From assembly GCF_030704535.1 (NCBI RefSeq), contig NC_081811.1, positions 4,319,001-4,383,000 on the forward strand: 64,000 nt of DNA. Direction: 5' to 3'. Source of the DNA: Vitis vinifera. Its lineage: Eukaryota > Streptophyta > Magnoliopsida > Vitales > Vitaceae. A program made the translations under genes and the position numbers. Positions 11,501 to 29,500 of this stretch are shown here, in pieces (positions within the stretch are counted from its first letter, which is position 1; every line of letters starts with the position of its first letter). Under the pieces are notes generated by a model. It did not search any database and was not told the DNA's origin. It worked only from the letters and a program-made list of their open reading frames with translations.

Positions 11501-13835
11501 GAGTACTGGATTCTGAGAATAGAATGAAGTGGTGGAGATATTTAATACTTGAATCATAATAGGAAAAAAAAAACAGAAAGAAAGAGAGAAAGAACCAAAG
11601 CCAGCTACAACATGCTAAAGTTACAGAAAAAGGGCATGATCAAAGCACTTGTTATTAACTTATTCTAGATTTAGTCCTTTTCATGTATGCTCTACAACTA
11701 AAAGTGTGGCTTTTCAGGGTATGAATTAACACATTCTGTCAAGCAGATAAGGCAAAAGATATTTAAAGAAGCAACTCCAGGAAGAAATAGATACTATAGA
11801 AACCTGCAACTAGAGAACAGAATTTATGTTCATCCAAATTTTATAGTATCACAAAATATGAAACTGGATTCTCCATAAATCTGAAAAATGAAATTTATGT
11901 TAAATGAGTTCCCAAATGAATTAGCCTCCAGACAAATTTTTATTTCATGATTATTCATTATTGCAACAGTTCACTGAGAACCCATTCAAGAATAGAAAAG
12001 TTTTGTAAGGAACACAAACAAATGCAGCAAAAAATTTCAATCACAAAACTAGTGCAGCCAAAAGTGTACTGTATACAACTCTTTTTTCAGAGTTGCAAAA
12101 GAAATAAAAAGAGAAAAGAGCAGAACAGGTTAAAAACTACGTACAATCCAGAAGTGAAAAGGAACCAGTTCCGAGCAGTGTGGGAACATCAACAGCGCTT
12201 GGAGCATTTCCTCCAACCTCACCATGCAACGGAGGGGCAGTATTCAGCATCAGTTGCTTCAGAAGCTTTACCAAGTGATCCTTTCCAATGTGTGGATACC
12301 TAATGGTAGCACAAATGGCAGGATCAGTAACTCCAGTAATTGCAAAATTGAGAGGTAGCATGAAACAGACAATAATAAAAGTTGACAAAAATGTTTCAGG
12401 AAAATTGAAGAATACCTTGACGATTTCCACAATCACATTCAGATCCCTTTTTGATTCATCTTAGGAAAGAATATACGTATTTTGAAACTTGTAGTGGCAT
12501 GCTTTGGTATGCTAATATGGGAGTGATGGGGGAAAGTCTTTTAAAGTTTATTCAAGGAAGAAAGGGAAAACCTAAGTAAACTTTAAGTAGGATTAATATT
12601 AATTAGAATTGAATAGGGATTGGTATTTGTTGGAGTCTAATTAGGATTAGCTAGTTGAGTTATAATATAATTAGAATTTGAGTCATGATAGGTTATTAGA
12701 GTCCTAGTAGAATAGGTTATTAGAGTCCTAGTAGACTTTGGATTTCTTAGAAAAGCCTATAAATAGGCTAATCAATGTAAATCAAAGGAATGAATTTTGA
12801 TGAATAATATTATACTTTCTTTCATTGCAAGGTTGCAACCCTCAATGGTGAGACTCCATTGATTTTCTTCTAGGTGAGACTCCTAGAAGGCCTTAGTGAG
12901 ACTCTAAGGTTTTCCATCTTTTTTTCATTGTTTCTTCTTTCTCTCTATTTCTTATCTTATAATTTTCTCTACCATAAAGTTTATTCCTTGTTCCTCTCCT
13001 TACACCCTAAAAATAAAACCCTAGCCCACCTACCCTTGAGTGTAGGCAACCATCTTAGGGTTGTCCTACATCAGGGAGGCTCCTATTTTAGGAAAACACA
13101 GGTATTTGAAGCCAGTTTTAAGCTCAGGTAGACTAGAGTTATCTTCAGTAACCTAAAAAGTGTTTCTATGATTTTTTTTCCATCATTCCCTCATCTCATT
13201 AGATCAGTTTTCATGTGAAGAATTGTGAAACAAAATTCATACGGCAGACTACAATTTAACTAAATATGTAATTCCATTGGAACAGATATACACAATACAA
13301 ACCAAGAATTTTAGAACTTACCACAAAGCTTCCTACCTTTAGTTCTGAACTTCTTAAAAAACTAAATAACTTTATATAGAAATTTGCAAGTGTCGAACAA
13401 AATAAGAAGTGTATAACCAATTTAAAGGGTTTCTTAACTCATCAAATAACTTTATATAGAAATTAACAAGTTAAAAAATATTATATACCTCTCCACCAAA
13501 TTATTGTAACCTAGTGGGAACGAGAAGCCGTTGTCATTTTCATCCCCACTGCATGCTCCACTCCTTGAATACCAAGCATGGTATCTTCTAGGTAGAAGCT
13601 CATGTTCCAAAAGCTCATTCCAAAATTGTCCAAAAGTTTTCTGGCATGGGCCAGCTGATAGAAAATGCATAATCAAAAAGTAAACTTCTCTAAGGTCAAT
13701 ATCTACATCTGCCACAACATGATCAGTATTTCTCTCCTGGCATTGAGGCCTCTCATGCAACTTATTCGAAAAACTCAAAGGTACCATACTAAGAGAGGGT
13801 GCCTCACTAGAAGATTTGCACTTCTGGAAATCCAT
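2507..13835 (-). CDS. BRWD/PHIP-type WD40-repeat protein (probable bromodomain protein), 5' part
   Basis: Thirteen coding exons read on the minus strand: 13835-13489, 12299-12145, 11311-11072, 8643-8534, 8398-8321, 8240-8134, 7897-7803, 7715-7585, 7438-7335, 7254-7177, 7012-6934, 6637-6469, 2577-2507. They join in frame to 588 codons with GT-AG introns. The N-terminal 160 or so residues (DLREVYFLIMHFLSAGPCQ, LLPRRYHAWYSR) match the conserved leader of plant and animal BRWD/PHIP proteins. From about residue 235 come WD40 repeats with GHRDAVYC, GSDDRLVKIW, ASNDFIIRVW, SSDDGSCRIWD and a last exon reading CRICVWNAADG. The rest, expected to include the bromodomain, is beyond the left edge. ATG 13835 is the first in-frame Met after an acceptor at about 13855, so the 5' UTR is split. 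Introns carry a copia element, LINE plus SINE, and a solo LTR. The bromodomain is inferred from the family, not seen. Confidence 0.9.
3600..6460 (-). mobile_element. Degenerate L1-type LINE (ORF2 remnant) in a WD40-gene intron
   Basis: Read on the minus strand, pieces of a plant LINE ORF2 appear in order. A linker before the reverse transcriptase lies around 6180-6270 (WTQLGDKN-like). The RT palm begins around 5964-5731 (TLIPKSN, FRPIGLCNVIK). The active-site region is at 5457-5107 (QPLRGIRQENSLS; the FADD box is degraded to FVED). The RT C-terminal and zinc-binding (zf-RVT) part is at 5102-3632 (DHMFKNCPFVLGIWDHI). Frames are repeatedly interrupted. It has the same strand as the host gene and accounts for most of the 3.9 kb intron between 6469 and 2577. 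The ends are not sharply defined. Confidence 0.82.
6292..6396 (+). mobile_element. tRNA-derived SINE nested in the LINE remnant
   Basis: About 105 bp containing a pol III A-box-like TAGCTCAAGTGG (6303-6314) and a B-box-like GGTTCAAGTCC (6348-6358), ending in a run of A. It is flanked by a direct repeat, CTTGGTTAAGTTTTTTGG at 6274-6291 and a near-identical copy at 6397-6414, which differs by one T in the T-run. This is a typical LINE-mobilised SINE target-site duplication. Box spacing, A tail and duplication together make the call firm; the family name is not assigned. Confidence 0.85.
9654..10160 (-). other. Possible LINE 3'-end fragment in WD40-gene intron
   Basis: The stretch opens with a T-run (9652-9661) followed by sequence of the LINE 3'-UTR style (GATAGGCAAAAAACAG...). 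It suggests a minus-strand, 5'-truncated retroposon in the 2.4 kb intron 8644-11071. No clear target-site duplication was found and the right limit is uncertain. The remainder of this intron (8650-9640 and 10160-11070) shows no coding potential. Confidence 0.35.
12524..13073 (+). mobile_element. Solo LTR (family A) in WD40-gene intron
   Basis: A 550-bp block with TG...CA ends (TGATGGGGGAAAG ... CCTACATCA) and a perfect 5-bp target-site duplication, GGGAG, at 12519-12523 and 13074-13078. There is no internal region, primer-binding site or polypurine tract, so it is a solo LTR. A second member in reverse orientation is at 55784-56347. It sits between coding exons 12299-12145 and 13835-13489. 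An apparent reading frame inside it is not a gene. Confidence 0.9.
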
Positions 13836-16800
13836 ACTTTTGGTACAACCTGATGCAAGAGAATAGGCATCGGCTCAAAACCTTTACTCACAATTCATGC
13901 AACTTATGTATACAAACAAACTACAATATCAAAAACATCAATACATTCTGCAAAAAAGATGACAGCTAGTAAACCTAGAATATCATCATTTACAAAGACA
14001 TAGCTAACACAGGTAACAGTGGCTCAGACGATGCCTAATTGACAGCATAATAAGATTTTTTAACATCAATACCATCACAAGCAAGAAAGAAAATTTTACC
14101 AATTACTAAAAGTGAAAAGATCCAAAATTGAAAAGATAACAGTTGGAGGCCCGTGCAGTGTGAACAAACAACACTGTCGCACTTTGGCACAAATACAATT
14201 TGTCAGACATGGAAACTGCTAGGATAAGCATCATAAGATGGTAACAAATTTATAGGATTCCCACCATAAAAAGATAGTACACTTTGCAAGTGTTCAAACT
14301 GATTCCAATGTGTCAAATTGACTAGTGCTTAACAGCAAGAGACATTCAAGAGTAGAACTTACCTAGTATCATAATTGAGGGAAATTCTTTGAGTTTTTTT
14401 TCTTTTGATAAGTAAACAAGAAAATATTATAAATGATTGAGGAAAATTCTATGGTGTTCACACATAAATATCTCATCTATCAGATTTTTGCAAATCAGTC
14501 TCAACCATTAAATTCAGCGGTAAGGATAGATTTCCAAACATCTTAAGATCTAGACTCACCATTGGATGACCACATAGTTAACATCCAAAAAATAGAAATT
14601 TGCTCTCAAAGTAAGAGAGTATCCAGAAAATTTTAAAACAAGATGCATTAAAAGGCTAAATTCAACCCCAATAAACAGAAAATTGAAAACAGGCTTTCTG
14701 GTCATTGATTTCCAACCCATTTCATGAAGCTAACAAAACCATTTACTAGTGAAAGGTTTACAATGTTTTTGCGAATTTCCATATTTTCAATGCAGTATTT
14801 TATGAAACCTGAGGACAAGGTGTCCTTTGGGGGAGTGCAATGTGATTCTAATTTCCAAGGAATTTGGTGGAAGTGTTAATTGAAGTGAACATTCTTATAT
14901 ATGTAGCTGTAACAGGAAGGAATGGGATAAATTGTGCAATTCTTACTATAAGCGAAAAGACTATAATAGCTGTTGCAAATAATTTTCCAAATACTGAATC
15001 AAACATGATTTCATCTTGTTGCACCGTTATTGTTAGTTATCAAATAGCCTGTTCCAACCATTAGGCGAAGCCCCATTTTGGTCTCTTCCACAAAATTTCC
15101 ATAAAATTATCAAACCCCTTCATTGTTGACCAGGAAATCATTTAAATTCATGGTAGATTTTACACAATATTAATAAAAACTCTTGAAAAATTGCAGTTTC
15201 CTTATAAGCTTAGAACAACCACCATGATTGTGCACAATCCAAATCATGTAATCAAAACGAAAACAAAAACAGAAAGAACTGTACGAGATTGTCTTCTGAC
15301 AGTGACATAAGCAAAAAATCAGCCCTCCAGAATGGTGACACACCAATTAAAACACACTGCCAGTCAAGAACTACAAAATCACACTAAACTGACACCTCCA
15401 AACTCAATATAAACATTAGGAATTAATAAAGCCAGAAACAATAATCAAATTGAAAGCTATCATCATTCACAGACTAGACAAATGTTTGAAGTAAACTCCT
15501 CAAGATCCAACCAGAGGCCGGCAGAAGCTCGATTCGCATTCAAACAAGATCCAATTACCTTCGACAGAGTTGGTTTCGATACGAGAGGGAGCTTCTCGTA
15601 GTTAGGGAGGCAAAGAAGACTTGCACAAATGAAAAAATGAAAACAAATCAATCAAATGGAAAGGAGAGAGTTTCAAGTGATTCGATGTTGAAGAGTAGAG
15701 AGGAGATATACTATCTTGAAGGGCTCAGCTTTTTCCCTTCATTTTCCCGGTAGTTTTTCTCGGGAAAAATATAAGCGGAAAGATGAGGAAACTGGTGAAA
15801 AGAAAGGATTTTTCAAAAAATCAAAAAAAAAAAACAAAAAACAAAAACGCGAGAATTATTCCAGAAAATAAGATTTAAAAAATGTCATAAAAAGGAATAT
15901 TAAACAAGGCGACTTAAGGTGTGATATGGGCACCCCTTTCAGTGATGAATGGGCGCTTACTTAGAGTGAAAAGACGAATACGCCCATTGTCTCGGGCAGA
16001 AGCGTAGAAGACACCCCAGTTTAAAGTTAGGGTAAACCAAATATGGTTTTTAATTTTTCTGGTAACGTCATAAATAGGATTTTTCAAAAAGGTTTGATTT
16101 GAAAATATGAATTAACGTTAGAATCTCATTTTCTATGTCCTTTAATTGATTATTTTGTGAAAATACCCATTCCTTCCATATTTTCAAAGAAGTAATTAAG
16201 CTCATTAATGATAAAAAAATTCGACTTTCTATTATTAATTAATTTTTAGTTTGTTTCCTCTCTCTATGACAAAAATTAATAGGTAGAATCATAAATTTCA
16301 TACCATTTTCAGGAATTAAGATATACTTTTATCATATTCCCATGTTTGTTGAAAATGTTTTCAAAAATAGTTTTTAAAAAACAATTTATACATTTGATGT
16401 CTTCCAAAACACTTTTTATTTATTTATTTGTAATAACCTATTTTTTGAAAATAAATAAAAATAATTAAAATATGTTCTCCACTTCTCCAAAAAAACCATA
16501 TTTTTAGAACAAATTTTTTAGAAAAAACAGTTCTCAAACATTATCTTAGTTGGAAAATAAATTTGGTACTCAGTGGCTCCAAAACGACCCTTACAAATTC
16601 AAGAACACCCAACACTGCTTTAAAAGGCGTGCTAACTAGTTGAATGGAAATCACTAACATAACTTTTACTGCACCTTATGCCTTTCAAACTATGAAACAC
16701 TGCAATGACCAGTAACATGCTCCCTCAGACAACAACCTGGTCATTTGGGAGGGTGAGAATTTTGGAGACAACCACAACATTTTCCATTTCTTTCTCTACC

Positions 16801-17079
16801 TTTTTTGGGCTTACAGAGAGTACATTAGCAAGGTTTTTCAACCGGTTGCATTCAAGAAAAGATCTAGCAGATAAAACTGATTTTTAAAAAATGATGAGAA
16901 ATTCCACGTATTTGAAATATCAGTACGATACAGTAGTAATAACCCTAGCCACCGCTGTTAGTAATGCAGAGGTCATTTGATGGATTTGTTGAGCCCAGTT
17001 ACAGCTAAGCCTCCCACTCACTGATCTCTGAAAGGTAATAGCTGCGGCTCAGTAATTTACAGAAAGGAAGAGCTACACA
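13836..17079. other. 5' UTR, leader intron and promoter of the WD40 gene; spacer to MCM7
   Basis: The exon with ATG 13835 starts at an acceptor near 13855, so transcription must begin farther right. CT-rich sequence on the minus strand near 15640-15720 is a plausible leader exon, but the transcription start and donor were not fixed. From 15780 to 17079 there is AT-rich spacer, including long A/T tracts around 16200-16560. I see no gene there. The last part presumably contains the MCM7 3' UTR. Confidence 0.4.
14389..14435 (-). mobile_element. 47-bp retroposed tail with target-site duplication
   Basis: The insert contains an eight-T run followed by CTTTTGATAAGTAAACAAG. It is bracketed by 15-bp direct repeats, ATTGAGGGAAATTCT (14374-14388) and ATTGAGGAAAATTCT (14436-14450), with one mismatch. 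On the minus strand this is an A-tailed 3' end, so it is read as a drastically 5'-truncated LINE or SINE copy in the upstream region or 5' intron of the WD40 gene. Confidence 0.6.
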
Positions 17080-24269
<7,190 letters not shown>

Positions 24270-24353
24270 GATTCACCTTCCTAGAGCAAGAGCCGAGCGA
24301 GCGAGCGAGAGAAATGATGAGAACTGGCGGCAAAACAATGGAGAAAAGGGGAG

Positions 24354-24367
24354 TTTTGGCGGGAAAA
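24354..24367. promoter_or_regulatory. E2F-like site in the MCM7 promoter
   Basis: TTTTGGCGGGAAAA lies about 85-98 bp upstream of the MCM7 ATG. Its reverse complement contains TTTCCCGC, the E2F/DP consensus core. MCM genes are classical G1/S E2F targets, so position and sequence fit. A weaker TGGCGGCAAA sits at 24325-24334. Function is inferred. Confidence 0.65.
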
Positions 24368-24493
24368 GGAGGGAGGCAGGCGAGCTATTCTATGTGGTGG
24401 GGTGTATTATAACAACGGAGTGGATAGTGCCACGTGTACGGTAGTGATCGAAGCTAGTTTATGTGTGAAAAATAATAAAAAGGTCAATTATAT

Positions 24494-24565
24494 TGTGGCT
24501 GCTGGGATTCGAGCCCAGGTCTCTACGGCCACAACGTAGAATTCTTACCACTAAACTACAGCCAC
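24494..24565 (-). tRNA. tRNA-His (anticodon GTG)
   Basis: On the minus strand 72 nt fold as a tRNA. The acceptor stem is GTGGCTG paired with CAGCCAC, the D-arm contains TAGTTTAGTGGT, the anticodon loop contains TTGTGGC with GTG, and the T-arm is CTGGG/CCCAG around the box-B sequence CTCGAAT. The discriminator base is A and no CCA is encoded, as expected for a nuclear gene; the extra G-1 of tRNA-His is added after transcription. No intron. Promoter boxes are internal. Confidence 0.95.
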
Positions 24566-26581
24566 TAGCGGTGTTATCCACCATCATGTTTTATATAATA
24601 TAACGTTTCTTCTCAATACTCACTTAGTGCTCCCCCATTCAGTCTTACAAGTTACATCTATTATGAAAAAAAATATCAAAGAAAGAATGGGAGTGGAGGA
24701 AAATCGAACTCGGGCTAAACCGTGAGCTGAGTTACTATTTGGGTCTAGCCAAGCCTGTATTTCAAAATAGAAACTCAAAGTCCAGCCCAATGAGCTCGAG
24801 TTTAGGCTCTGGGCTTAGTCCACTAGTTTGGGTTCAGACCTAAGTTTTCTGCCTTAACCTATTTTATTAATTTTTTTCAATTTTATAAATAAGAAACATA
24901 ATATTTTTGTATGTGTGTTTAAATTTAAAATGCAATAAAAAAAATTTAAATATAAAGAGAGGACCCAAATTTTTATGCTGTATAGAGATAATTCAGATGC
25001 AGTGAATTATACGATATAGAAAAGAAAATGTGATCATTGACGTCGTGTTGGGGATGGTGAAAGAAATAATAATAATTAATAATAAGGCTCATGGGGTTGC
25101 AATATTGCATGGAATTTGAATTGTAACTCATAAAATCAGAATAATGTTGATGTGTTTGAATGATGAAAAAAAAAAGGAATAGAACTAGCTTGTGGGGGAA
25201 TTGAAACAATATATGGCATATAAAGAAAGTACACTATTAAACTATTGATTGCAATTGCCATGACATAGACAATTTTTGAATTATTAAAAATTTGGGCAGT
25301 TAAACCAATTGCAGGGAGTTGAGTGGGCCTAGTCCAATTACGAGCTTTTCGGACGGGCATTGGGTAAACCAATTAGGCCAGGCTTAGGGCGGATCTTGAA
25401 AATAAAAGAGGGGCCAAAACATGCCATACCTTAATTGGGCTTAAGTCGGGCTTGGACCTTTTGGGCCTTTTTCGGACTTCGGGCTAGCCAGTTAGATTTT
25501 GGACTTTAAGGTGATATTTACACCCCTACTCGAAGCCGAAAGGAGATATTCTTTTTCTTGTTTTCTTTTTTTGATACGTTTAAAGCCGAGAAGGAGATAG
25601 AACTAGAACTCTTTGCTTTGTTGATAGAAAGCCCGGGGATGTCTGGAGCTTCCTCTCAAATTTTCTTAACTATAAACGATGAACAAGTGAAAACAAATAA
25701 AGAGCAAAGCTTCGGGAGACAGACAAAAGATCCGAAGCCAATCTCTATGCCATTGACCACAGTACAACGAAAAAACCACTGTTAGTACATTGAAATAACA
25801 ATAATAGAAAAGCTATGTGATGTGTCCTCATTATCATCGGACATGCAATTCCAAATACAGATAAGTTCATCAGCTTGGAGCCTAGGAGGCGCTGGCATTG
25901 TCCTGGCCCATGCATGGAGATACAATCAGTATATGATAATGCACTAATCAGTATAGGCCAGCAGGACACAATCAGTACCAGGCCAGCGGAGCTGATGCCT
26001 GTAATAAGACACTCAAATAACTGAAGAAAATAATGTTTCAGCAAAGTTACAGCTTTCTGGACACAAGTTTGAGGACTTGACCCTGAGAGAGCCAACAGAT
26101 GTATCTCAAATTTCCCAGCTGTATGATTAATCAATTGTAGGAGGAATTAGAGGTTTGTAGAAACATCCTCAGGTGATCTGTAACCATATGTGACCCACAC
26201 AAAGCTTCAAATAGTTCATCTGAATCTACAAAAATGAATATCTAAGTTAGCAGAAACTCTCTGAAAATTGATTTGTCAAATTTGAAATTTGGGTATAGAG
26301 AATGGGAATGGAAAATCAATTCTATTCGCATCTGTTAATGTCGTTCAATTGTTTTATAGAATGGGAATAGGAATAAAAAATCCATCAATATAAAAACCAA
26401 ACTCCACTCTCACTAGGATTTTGATTTCTCTCTTCTAAATGATATTGTGATTCACCTCGATTCCCATCCTATCTCCATTCCCATTCCCATATACCAAATG
26501 CACCCTGTAGGATGTGAAATTATGTAAGGCATAGTCCCAGCAGTGGCAACTGAAAGGTTTGCCAATTTTACCTTCCACGTT
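24566..26581. other. Spacer between tRNA-His and VPS51
   Basis: AT-rich sequence without a supported gene. Two blocks (about 24690-24860 and 25310-25535) are rich in GGGCTT/AAGCCC-type words. The second ends with GATATTTACACCCCTAC, whose reverse complement resembles hAT-type terminal sequences, so a decayed DNA transposon is possible. Some of 26100-26581 is likely VPS51 3' UTR. Confidence 0.35.
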
Positions 26582-29500
26582 TTATGAAGAAACTGCAGTC
26601 TGTTCCTTTGTTTTTGCCAACTTTGCTTGTATAAGTTTGTCCAAGATAGGGGGCTCCAGGGGAATAGGGTCCAGACATCGCTCAGCAGCAGAAACAATCA
26701 CCTGTCAAAACAAAAGAAGCACCTAACAGCACTGAGATGCAGTTCTAACGCCAAGAATGACAAACCTGAGGATCTCATAGCTTAAGACAGCCAATTACAT
26801 TTTGGCTTGGAGAGGTCAGGAGTTTAAAATTCATGTGAGCATTAGTACATACAATCACGGTGGTGTCCAACCCGCACAACAGTGGGATTGGCCCAATTGG
26901 GTGCAGGATTAGGTTGGTTTCTTGTATCTTTTGGGAACAAAAGGATACTAATAGCAGCTGTCAACATTTTGTCCATTAAAAAACAAGACATTGATAGTGA
27001 TCTCAGCATTTGGCTTGAATCAGGTTTCTTGTATCTTTTGCAAACAAAACAACACCAATAGTATAACTGTCTCAATTTGTGGGCTTGCAAGCAAATAACT
27101 AAGGGAAAGAAAAATAAATAAAATAAAAACAAAAAAGAGAAAGAGCATAAAAGAGAACCACTACAGAGAACTTACCTCATCCAGCAGGAAGTCAATGGCA
27201 GCTTCGTCTTCAACAATTTCCTTCAAAGGAACTCTCAGGAACTGAATATCCAACTGAATTTGCTGCAATCCACTCCGGTTAAAAGTTTGAAGTCTGACAA
27301 ATTCATGCAAACTCTTGAGACAAAGCTTTACGACAGTTGTTACAACTGACTCCTGCAATTTACAAGCACACTCCTTCATTTCATTCCAACACCAATACCA
27401 ATTATTTAAAATGGCACCACCAGTAATCATACCTGTGTGTATTCAACTTTTGTAAAAATCTCCATTTTTTGCTTAAACAACTTTGCTAGATGGCTTTCCA
27501 GAAGCTGGCTCCGGGCCCTTTGGGTATTTGACCTGGTTATTTTATCATCTCTTAATGGATTACTACGTGATGAGGTTGTGCTCCCATTGCTATCAGTCCG
27601 GTGATGTTTTCGGTGGAGTCCTTGGGGTAAAATCTGCTTTACTTCAGTTCTTATTGCTTCCAACTACGGCAGGAGAAATTCAAGTGAAGTTCAGTATTTC
27701 AATCATAGCTTTCTTGTTTTTCTTCCTTGAGAAATTGTTATATATAGGTCCATGCATAATGCTTATAAAAGTTTGTATAATCATCAAATCAAATAAAAAT
27801 TAAATAAAAAGCAACCAACATCCATTAAAAATTTATCCTATCATAACTTAAAGAGTTCATGAGATTAAAACCTTAAATGAAAAACAATAGATGCACTGAC
27901 CTCTTGAAGAAACAAATCGACAAACATATGGACTTCTCTGGGCTCCTTGTGCTGTTAAATATTCGGCAGAACAATTAGAAAAGAAATGGATATCAAAATT
28001 TTCACATGCTAGAAATTTCTTTTAAACTCAAGGACTGTGGTTAATTGTACTAACCTTCACCCAGTTTGGGGTTGTGAACCTCTTCCTCAAAAGAACTGAT
28101 ATTTTTTGAGTCCTCATATTTATATACTGAAAAAAAGAAAAAAGAAAAAAAAAACTGTAAAGTTAGCCAATGATTCAAACAAACTATATTCTAAAATTCC
28201 TATTGATTAACCCAAAGAACAGAAGCCATTCACATTTCACATCATAGACCTTTTTTTTCTGACAAGCAAAAGAGAAGTAAATGACTTAATAGAAGTGGCT
28301 AAGAAAAAGGAGTCATAGCCCAAGTACACACATTGTATACAGGCCACAATTTTACTTCGTAGATATAGAGAACTTCTTCTTGGATAGCAGCTACACTTTG
28401 CCAAACTGACATCCACTTAAACGAAAACATTATATGTTACTTCTGTTAATGCTAGAACCACATTCTTGCCGTCATGTCATAAAACCTATTGATGGCTCAT
28501 CATTATTGCCATTACTTTATCCTCCCATCTGGCTTGACGACAAGAACTCTCTTTTCACATTCTGAAACACCTAATCCAGATTGACTAAATATCAACTAAT
28601 ATCACATTCTTTTAGAAAACCCTGGATAGAATTTGCAGAAAGAAGCAGCAGAATTTTCCAAAATGGATCTTTAACCCTGGAACTAGCCCCTCAGAAACAT
28701 TGTCTACTACAAATGGTGGAGAGAAGAAAATTAACCAATTGATATACCAAAATGAAGGGAAAAATCCAGGATATGAATGGCATTAAAAACAAATAAAAAG
28801 AAAAGAAAATCCTGAGATACAAACTTTCAAAAATAATACCAACAAAAAATTTGATAATAAACTGAACAAAAGAAAAGAATCACATGCACAAGTGTCTGTT
28901 TGCACATGCAATGGAGTGACATGTTATGCAACCACCTAAAAATTCTAAAACCTAATGAATGAAATTGCAAAAGAAAACCAAGGTATAATGTAGTGTAAAC
29001 ATTCCTATACCCAAAATCTCGATCAAAAGCATTCTTTCAAACCTGGTCAGGTAAACTTGTTATACTGAATCTAGAGACGATGGTTTTACAATTTCCAACA
29101 GAAACAGGAAATGCAATGTCTAGGGAACAAGAAAATGTCACTTCAAGATGAAGCCAAGTTCCATAAGAATCAGAAAAGTATAGCAGAATCCTTTAGATGC
29201 ATGTACACAATGAGTTGAAATTGGGTTTTGTTGATTATAGACTCAATTGTAATACAAAAAAGTCAAACGCTTTCAGTAAAGAACTGATTTGTCTTGAAAA
29301 TAGAAACCATATCATCTTATATGAAATTCTCTGCGAGCAACAGTACATAGCCCGCAGGGCTTAGGCACATAGCCCAGAATAAAATTTCTGCAGTGTGAAA
29401 TAGGCCAACAGGCTAACAAAACAGACAATGTTGATGTTGCAAACCTTCAAAAGGCTTTAAGTATCAATGGACTCCACATCTACAGTAGCCACTAGGACAA

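Noticed and set aside
12874-13131. 85-codon plus-strand frame with hydrophobic start
   Set aside because: Wholly within and just beyond the solo LTR 12524-13073; the partner LTR at 55784-56347 has a similar chance frame.
24479-24600. Possible SINE at the tRNA-like sequence
   Set aside because: It folds as a complete tRNA-His with correct anticodon and stems, has no A tail and no flanking duplication, so it is a genuine tRNA gene.
25745-26134. 129-codon minus-strand frame
   Set aside because: Sits downstream of the VPS51 stop, low similarity to any known protein style, and is better explained as 3' flanking sequence.
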